Assembly (NCBI GenBank): GCA_023415055.1
Contig: JAEZLZ010000030.1
Span: forward strand, 1-44,701
Origin: Bacillota bacterium
Lineage (GTDB): Bacteria > Bacillota > Clostridia > Lachnospirales > Lachnospiraceae
DNA: 44,701 bases
Direction: 5' to 3'
Position numbers and translations under genes: made by a program. This document shows, in pieces, positions 40,000-44,701 of this stretch. The notes under the pieces are model-generated. The model made no database searches, had not been told where the DNA came from, and saw only the letters and a program-made list of their open reading frames with translations. The stretch's first letter is position 1, and each line of letters begins with the position of its first letter.

Positions 40000-41391
40000 A
40001 TGTCAAATTCAAAAACTGCAGCTCGGGAACATACCTACATCGCAATTGATTTGAAATCCTTTTATGCCTCCGTTGAATGCATCGAACGAGGATTGAATCC
40101 CCTGACCACCAACCTTGTGGTAGCTGATCCAACGCGTACGGAGAAAACAATCTGCCTTGCGGTTTCGCCATCTCTGAAGACCTATGGTATTCCCGGTAGA
40201 GCCCGGTTATTTGAGGTTCAGCAAAAGTTGAAGGAAGTAAAGCAGCATACAGGGAAAGAGGTGGAATATATCATTGCGCCGCCCCAGATGGCTCGCTATA
40301 TCGAGGTATCGGCGGATATTTATGCGACCTATTTGAAATATATTAGTCCTGAGGATATTCACGTATACAGTATAGATGAGTGTTTTATGGATGTGACGGA
40401 TTATCTGAGTCTGTATCAGTTAACGGCGAAGGAATTGGCAATAAAAATGATTCTTGATGTATTAGAGAAGACGGGAATAACTGCTACAGCAGGGATCGGA
40501 ACCAATTTGTATCTGTGTAAGATTGCCATGGATATTGTAGCAAAGCATGTGGAAGCGGATGCAAGTGGGGTGCGTATAGCGGAACTGGATGAGATGACTT
40601 ACCGCAGTTTGCTGTGGGATCACAGACCGTTAACGGATTTTTGGAGAATTGGCAGAGGTATCGCGAAGAGACTGGAAGACAGTGGGTTGAATACGATGGG
40701 TGATATTGCCAGAATCTCGCTTTATAATGAGGAATTACTATATCGAATGCTTGGCATTGATGCTGAACTGTTGATTGACCATGCGTGGGGGTATGAGCCG
40801 TGTGGCATGGAGGAAATCAAAACCTATAAGCCCAGCACGAACAGCATTTCTTCGGGACAGGTATTACAATATCCATATGATTTTAATAAAGCAAGAATTA
40901 TAGTGCAGGAAATGACGGAGCTGCTGGTACTTGATCTTGTGGATAAAGGATTGGTGACGGATAGCTTGACTTTGACCATTGGCTATGATCGGAGTAACGT
41001 GGATGAAGGAATATTCAAAGGCGAGGTCACGTATGACCGTTACGGAAGAGGTGTCCCAAAATCTGCTCATGGTACAGCTGATCTCGGAACGACAACCAGC
41101 AGCACCAGGAAAATTATAACCTCGATACTGGAGCTTTATGATAGAATCGCATCTAGGGAGCTCATGGTCAGACGAGTGACTCTCAGTGCCAATAATCTTA
41201 TTGAAGAGAGGTATGAACAGTATGATTTGTTCACAGATCCGATTGAACAGGAAAAAGAACGTAAGATGCAGGAAGCGATGCTGAGTATAAAGAAGAAGTT
41301 TGGAAAAAACGCTATCCTGAAGGGAATTAATCTGGAGGATGGTGCTACTACGAAGGAAAGAAATAAACAGATTGGCGGGCACAGAGCATAG
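40000..41391 (+). CDS. Y-family DNA polymerase (UvrX/UmuC-like)
   Basis: About 463 residues from ATG 40000, which has AAAGGAGG 8 bases upstream (the frame opens at 39946). Catalytic residues are present: Asp in YIAIDLKSFYASVEC and Asp-Glu in VYSIDECFMDVT. The palm/finger segment TATAGIGTNLYLCKIAMDIV and helix-hairpin-helix DFWRIGRGIAKRLEDSGLNT follow, then a little-finger domain. This is the Firmicutes UvrX/YqjW branch, which copies past DNA damage. The C-terminal RNKQIGGHRA is typical. It forms a pair with the YolD-like gene 12 bases downstream. Confidence 0.92.
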   Translation: MSNSKTAAREHTYIAIDLKSFYASVECIERGLNPLTTNLVVADPTRTEKTICLAVSPSLKTYGIPGRARLFEVQQKLKEVKQHTGKEVEYIIAPPQMARYIEVSADIYATYLKYISPEDIHVYSIDECFMDVTDYLSLYQLTAKELAIKMILDVLEKTGITATAGIGTNLYLCKIAMDIVAKHVEADASGVRIAELDEMTYRSLLWDHRPLTDFWRIGRGIAKRLEDSGLNTMGDIARISLYNEELLYRMLGIDAELLIDHAWGYEPCGMEEIKTYKPSTNSISSGQVLQYPYDFNKARIIVQEMTELLVLDLVDKGLVTDSLTLTIGYDRSNVDEGIFKGEVTYDRYGRGVPKSAHGTADLGTTTSSTRKIITSILELYDRIASRELMVRRVTLSANNLIEERYEQYDLFTDPIEQEKERKMQEAMLSIKKKFGKNAILKGINLEDGATTKERNKQIGGHRA

Positions 41392-41403
41392 GAGAGATAT
41401 GAT

Positions 41404-41883
41404 ATGGTAAAGAATCCGGTATCCCTGGATGCAAAGGTTACACAGAAATATGATGACATTATTCATATGGAATATCCGCTGCAAAATGCTGATAAAATCA
41501 AACATCCCAGAATGTCTAAGGAAGACCGGGCAAAAATCTTTGCTCCCTTTGCAGCTCTAAAGGGATATGAAGATGCGATTGCATTAAAACAAAAAATTGT
41601 AGTACCCCGTATCGAGTTGTCAGAGGAAGCCAAGGAGTATTTGGATATACAACTGGCCAAGATTGAGCGGTTGCTTGCAAAAGGGCAGCATCCAGTGATT
41701 ACGGTTATATTTTTTCAAAGGGAAAAGGATAAAGTGTATATTGAAGATAGTGGAGAATATATTCAGTTCACCGGTATGGTTGCAAAACTCGATTTGACTT
41801 CACGTATCCTCCAGATCGTAGAGAAAAGACTACGATTGGACGATATCTATGGTATAGAAAGTGAGGATCTGGAGAAGGTCTAG
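41404..41883 (+). CDS. YolD-like family protein, partner of the Y-family polymerase
   Basis: The 159 residues carry the YolD motif HPRMSKEDRAKIFAPFAALK, then GYEDAIA, and a C-terminal beta domain (KVYIEDSGEYIQFTGMVAKL, DLTSRILQIVEKRLRLDDIY). Such proteins lie next to UvrX/UmuC-type polymerases in Firmicutes and are thought to act like UmuD in controlling them. GGAG, overlapping the polymerase stop codon, lies 9 bases before the ATG. Confidence 0.9.
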   Translation: MVKNPVSLDAKVTQKYDDIIHMEYPLQNADKIKHPRMSKEDRAKIFAPFAALKGYEDAIALKQKIVVPRIELSEEAKEYLDIQLAKIERLLAKGQHPVITVIFFQREKDKVYIEDSGEYIQFTGMVAKLDLTSRILQIVEKRLRLDDIYGIESEDLEKV

Positions 41884-41896
41884 TTATCAAGCTATA

Positions 41897-41939
41897 AGAG
41901 CCTGTAATGCGAATTATCGTTGCATTACAGGCTCTTTTT
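41897..41939 (+). terminator. Strong terminator after the YolD-like gene
   Basis: AGAGCCTGTAATGC (41897-41910) pairs perfectly with GCATTACAGGCTCT (41922-41935), followed by a T-run. Confidence 0.9.
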
Positions 41940-42151
41940 GGGTGTATGAAGTACCTCAGGGACATATGTCCTTTATTTCTGTATAAAAATCCTGTATATA
42001 TTATTAATAATAAACAAATTATGTGATAAATTTAAGTAAAAACGCGACAAAATGCCGCAAAATAATGTAAAGAAGTAAAAAAACCAAGTAAAAAGGTACA
42101 TGATGCACATCAAAATGATATTAATAGTACAATAATTTATGGAGGCCTTCA

Positions 42152-43921
42152 ATGAAAATTCAAAAGAAAAAAGTAAAAGTAAAAAAGCAAACAAATTACA
42201 GCGGTCTATTGATCTCACATAAAATTGTATTATCATTTCTCATCACTGTAATACTTGTCATTATAACCGGAATTATCGGAATCAATAACATGAAGCAGAT
42301 GAATGAGCGTACGGGTGAGATCAATATTATGCTTGTAAAAACAGGCACCATTAAAGATATCAATATATACTGCAGCAAGATCATGACCGATCTGGATCAC
42401 CTGCTAGAAAATGAGAAAAGCACCAATCGAGACGAGCTAATCAAGGATATCAAAGATATTACAAGTAAGGTAAATCAACTTTTGAAGACCTATGAATACT
42501 ACCGGTTTGAAGGAGAAGAACAGAAGAATTTCGATGATTTGAAAGCGACCGTCTCATACTATCTAAACAGTGCTAGCCAGATTCAAACTTATATACTTCA
42601 GGGAAATACAAAAGAAGCGCAGGAAACTTATAACGGTATTTCGGAATATCCGGTTAATATTACAAATCAAGTAGCTGTCATGTCCTCTTACAATACGGAA
42701 GTATCCTCTACCTTGGTCAGCGATACAAAAGCAGCATATCAGAGTTCGAGATCTATCATCTTGAAGACGATGCTGTTATCCTTGTTAATAGCTGTATCCC
42801 TTGGCATGCTGATTACTCTGTGGATTGCACGGCGTCTAAGGAAGATTAACAGTTTGGCAGAGTGTATCGGCCAGGGTGATTTTACTTATACTCTGGGCGT
42901 GAAGAATAACGATGAAATAGGACAGATGACAAGAGCACTGAACGAAGCGGTAATTAAAATGAACCGACTGATTGCAACGATTGTAACTGAGTCGAATAAG
43001 ATCAGTGATTCTGGCAGTGAATTATCCGTAATTTCTGAAGAACTTTATGCAACCATGGATACCGTCAAGGGAAATACTGAAAAAATCACAAATAGCGCAT
43101 GTGATCTGGGGGCTTCCTCGGAAGAGGTTAGTGCTTCCATGGAGGATATTAATGATAAGACGGATCGTCTTCGCAGAAAGGCAGAGGACCAAAAGGCAGC
43201 AGTGCAAGAGATCAAATCGCATGCATGCTCTATTAAAGAGAAAGGAATAACTTCTGCAGAACATGCCAGACAAATGTATGAGATTAATACAAGTAAGCTG
43301 AAGAAAGCACTGGAAAAACGTGAAATTGTTGATGAAATCAGTACAATGGCAAAATCAATAGAAGAAATTGCAAGCCAGACGAATCTGCTTTCACTCAATG
43401 CGTCGATTGAAGCGGCGAGAGCTGGGGAGTACGGCAAAGGTTTTACCGTCGTAGCCCAAGAGATTAGAAAGCTTGCAGATCAATCAAATTCCTCAGCGAT
43501 TGCCATCAAGAATTTGATTGAGGAGGTTAAAAATGCCTTCTATCATATCAGCAACAGCTCGGAGGAGGTTCTTCTTTATCTGAACAATGAGGTGAAGCCG
43601 GATTATGATGAATTTGTACAAGCGGGTATTTCGTATGAAAAAGATGCAATTCTTATTGATACTATAGCGGATGAATTCCTGGAGTCTACAAGGACTATGG
43701 AGAAAACAATTAACGAAGTAAAGGATGCAATAGACACAGTTGCGGTGACGGCTCAGGAATCCGTTACCAATACGGAAGAGATACTTAAGAACGTGAATCA
43801 AACAATGCATGCCGTTAGTGAAGTGAATGATGCATTACAGAAACAGGCTGACATTATCTTGTCCATCAATACACTGACGAGACAGTTTAAGACTCAGAGG
43901 GAGGACGAATTAATAGGGTAG
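42152..43921 (+). CDS. Methyl-accepting chemotaxis protein with 4HB-type outer domain
   Basis: The 589-residue receptor has a basic N-terminus (KIQKKKVKVKKQ), TM1 (IVLSFLITVILVIITGIIGI, about 25-45), a four-helix-bundle outer domain (about 47-200), TM2 (LLSLLIAVSLGMLITLWIAR, about 208-228), a HAMP linker and a long cytoplasmic coiled coil. The hairpin tip that binds CheW/CheA is EIASQTNLLSLNASIEAARAGEYGKG. GGAGG lies 6 bases before the ATG. It responds to an unknown attractant or repellent. It stands alone between two hairpins. Confidence 0.95.
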   Translation: MKIQKKKVKVKKQTNYSGLLISHKIVLSFLITVILVIITGIIGINNMKQMNERTGEINIMLVKTGTIKDINIYCSKIMTDLDHLLENEKSTNRDELIKDIKDITSKVNQLLKTYEYYRFEGEEQKNFDDLKATVSYYLNSASQIQTYILQGNTKEAQETYNGISEYPVNITNQVAVMSSYNTEVSSTLVSDTKAAYQSSRSIILKTMLLSLLIAVSLGMLITLWIARRLRKINSLAECIGQGDFTYTLGVKNNDEIGQMTRALNEAVIKMNRLIATIVTESNKISDSGSELSVISEELYATMDTVKGNTEKITNSACDLGASSEEVSASMEDINDKTDRLRRKAEDQKAAVQEIKSHACSIKEKGITSAEHARQMYEINTSKLKKALEKREIVDEISTMAKSIEEIASQTNLLSLNASIEAARAGEYGKGFTVVAQEIRKLADQSNSSAIAIKNLIEEVKNAFYHISNSSEEVLLYLNNEVKPDYDEFVQAGISYEKDAILIDTIADEFLESTRTMEKTINEVKDAIDTVAVTAQESVTNTEEILKNVNQTMHAVSEVNDALQKQADIILSINTLTRQFKTQREDELIG

Positions 43922-43933
43922 GTATTCTGAAAT

Positions 43934-43968
43934 ATAAGAGAAAGTACGCTTTGCGAACTTTCTCTTAT
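43934..43968. terminator. Perfect 12-bp hairpin downstream of the chemoreceptor gene
   Basis: ATAAGAGAAAGT (43934-43945) pairs with ACTTTCTCTTAT (43957-43968) around an 11-base loop. A T-run is lacking on the plus strand, so efficiency is uncertain. Confidence 0.6.
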
Positions 43969-43980
43969 CATGAATGAAGA

Positions 43981-44057
43981 AAGACTGTTGCAAAACATTT
44001 TTGCTCGCTTAGGAATGGTAGTCCTTAAGTTAATTCATATGGTTTGTAACAGCCTTT
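43981..44057. repeat. Nested inverted repeat between the chemoreceptor and Crp/Fnr genes
   Basis: AAGACTGTTGCAAA (43981-43994) is complementary to TTTGTAACAGCCTT (44043-44056) apart from one A-C mismatch and one G-U. Inside lies CTTAGGA/TCCTTAAG with a one-base bulge. The ends recall the TGTTGCAAA termini of some insertion sequences. It may be a terminator for the minus-strand regulator or a small palindromic repeat. Confidence 0.45.
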
Positions 44058-44083
44058 GGTTTAAGGATATGAAAATAAGGTAA

Positions 44084-44701
44084 TCAGATTAATTGCCTTT
44101 CCTCTAAGGACTCCTTCATCAGAGAAAACTGCTTTGGTGAGATTCTTATCGAATTTCTTCCGGAAGAGATATAACCGTTACTTACTAGCTTATTTATTGC
44201 TCGGTTAACGGTTTTTTCACAAAAGCCTACCTCGTCAGCCAATTCGCTGCGCTTCTTATTGATCGTAATGACTTTAACATCAGGATCGAGATTAAGGCAA
44301 TAGTTATAAAAATAGATCAGTAATCGGTCGTAGGAGTTCAAAAACAGATATTCCCGGTTTACCTTGGATTCGTTGGTAAGTTTATGTGCAAGCAGGCGTG
44401 TAATGATATTTAGTGCGTTAATGTCACACCTCATCCAGCTTAAGAAATCCTTCGTTGAAATAGCGATTAATAGGGACTTTGTTTTGGCATTTATATTAAT
44501 TTGATAATTTTTCTTACTAGAAAAGGCTTCAAATTCTCCAATGATATTCACTGGATGCAGTTCGAGAAAATTATATATAATATCTGGTTCAAAGGTATCG
44601 ACACCAAGTAACGTACCCGTTAAGTGAATGAATATTTTGTCTGCTTTTTGGTCGGTTGAGATTAAAGTCTGACCAGGCTGCAGAATCTTAACGGAAGAAT
44701 G
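44084..44701 (-). CDS. Crp/Fnr family transcriptional regulator (partial, start beyond window end)
   Basis: On the minus strand the frame is open from the window edge to a stop at 44086-44084, 205 codons. The edge part reads ILQPGQTLISTDQKADKIFI and HLTGTLLG, the cyclic-nucleotide-binding beta-roll, then HPVNIIGEFEAF. The C-terminal winged helix follows: INKKRSELADEVGFCEKTVN, RAINKLVSNGYISS. Only the first beta strands are missing. A GTG at 44551 is an internal valine, not a start. No Cys cluster for an FeS cofactor is seen in the visible part; the effector is unknown. Confidence 0.85.
   Translation of the reverse strand, partial: HSSVKILQPGQTLISTDQKADKIFIHLTGTLLGVDTFEPDIIYNFLELHPVNIIGEFEAFSSKKNYQININAKTKSLLIAISTKDFLSWMRCDINALNIITRLLAHKLTNESKVNREYLFLNSYDRLLIYFYNYCLNLDPDVKVITINKKRSELADEVGFCEKTVNRAINKLVSNGYISSGRNSIRISPKQFSLMKESLEERQLI

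Noticed and set aside
40864..41505. A 213-codon reverse frame
   Set aside because: It is antisense to the polymerase and YolD genes, with no credible start.
42031..42064. A sigma-28 (motility) promoter for the chemoreceptor: TAAG...GCCGCAAA
   Set aside because: The spacing is 13 or 17 rather than the usual 15 and the -10 match is partial.
1..44701. CRISPR arrays, tRNA or rRNA genes, prophage genes
   Set aside because: No regularly spaced repeats, cloverleaf genes, ribosomal RNA segments or phage structural genes were seen.

Overview
The window looks like a chromosomal segment of a low-GC, anaerobic, Gram-positive bacterium of the Lachnospiraceae/Clostridia type. Shine-Dalgarno sites are strong (GGAGG), many promoters are near-consensus sigma-A, and a protein with cell-wall-binding (CWB2) repeats, IclR/AraC/LacI control of sugar genes, a Y-family polymerase/YolD pair and 4HB chemoreceptors all fit this group. 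No rRNA, tRNA or CRISPR array was seen. Genus is not assigned.

Layout. (1) 1-6.0 kb: the tail of a chemoreceptor, a TetR-type regulator, and a divergent ~1520-residue secreted wall-associated protein (CWB2 - NHL propeller - FecR - coiled coil - Fn3/Ig). A transposase remnant and a 19-codon ORF with a consensus promoter follow. (2) 6.0-10.3 kb: a GNAT acetyltransferase, a PMCA-type calcium P-ATPase and a broken group II intron reverse transcriptase. (3) 10.3-19.1 kb: a uronate island that holds the whole lower pathway for unsaturated uronic acids: KduI, KduD, KdgK and an Eda aldolase with an extra C-terminal domain. It also has an IclR (KdgR-like) regulator, an AraC regulator, a signal-less carbohydrate-binding-like protein and a signal-less heparinase II/III-family lyase. 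(4) 19.5-22.3 kb: a TetR-controlled set with a stand-alone condensation-type acyltransferase, an ACT-domain protein and an NTF2-like protein. (5) 22.4-38.9 kb: a LacI regulator, a mutarotase-like protein, an SsuABC/TauABC-type importer, NagB-like and NagA-like enzymes, a two-component system, then PFK-like, class II aldolase, TPI-like, LarA-like and CHR transporter genes. (6) 39-44.7 kb: histidine phosphatase, Y-family polymerase with YolD-like partner, chemoreceptor, and a Crp/Fnr regulator cut by the window end.

Main interpretation. In region 5 the NagA-, NagB-, PFK- and TPI-like proteins keep their catalytic residues, but the residues that grip the substrate phosphate in the textbook enzymes are replaced. 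The importer belongs to the sulfonate/sulfate-ester type, and there is no PTS or sugar kinase upstream of NagA. I infer a parallel amino-sugar glycolysis for a hexosamine whose C6 carries something other than phosphate, for example a sulfate ester or sulfonate such as GlcNAc-6-sulfate. A CHR (chromate/sulfate-type) transporter and a LarA-like enzyme sit at its end. The uronate island next door would suit the other half of a sulfated glycosaminoglycan. The active-site substitutions are visible in the sequence; the substrate is a hypothesis.
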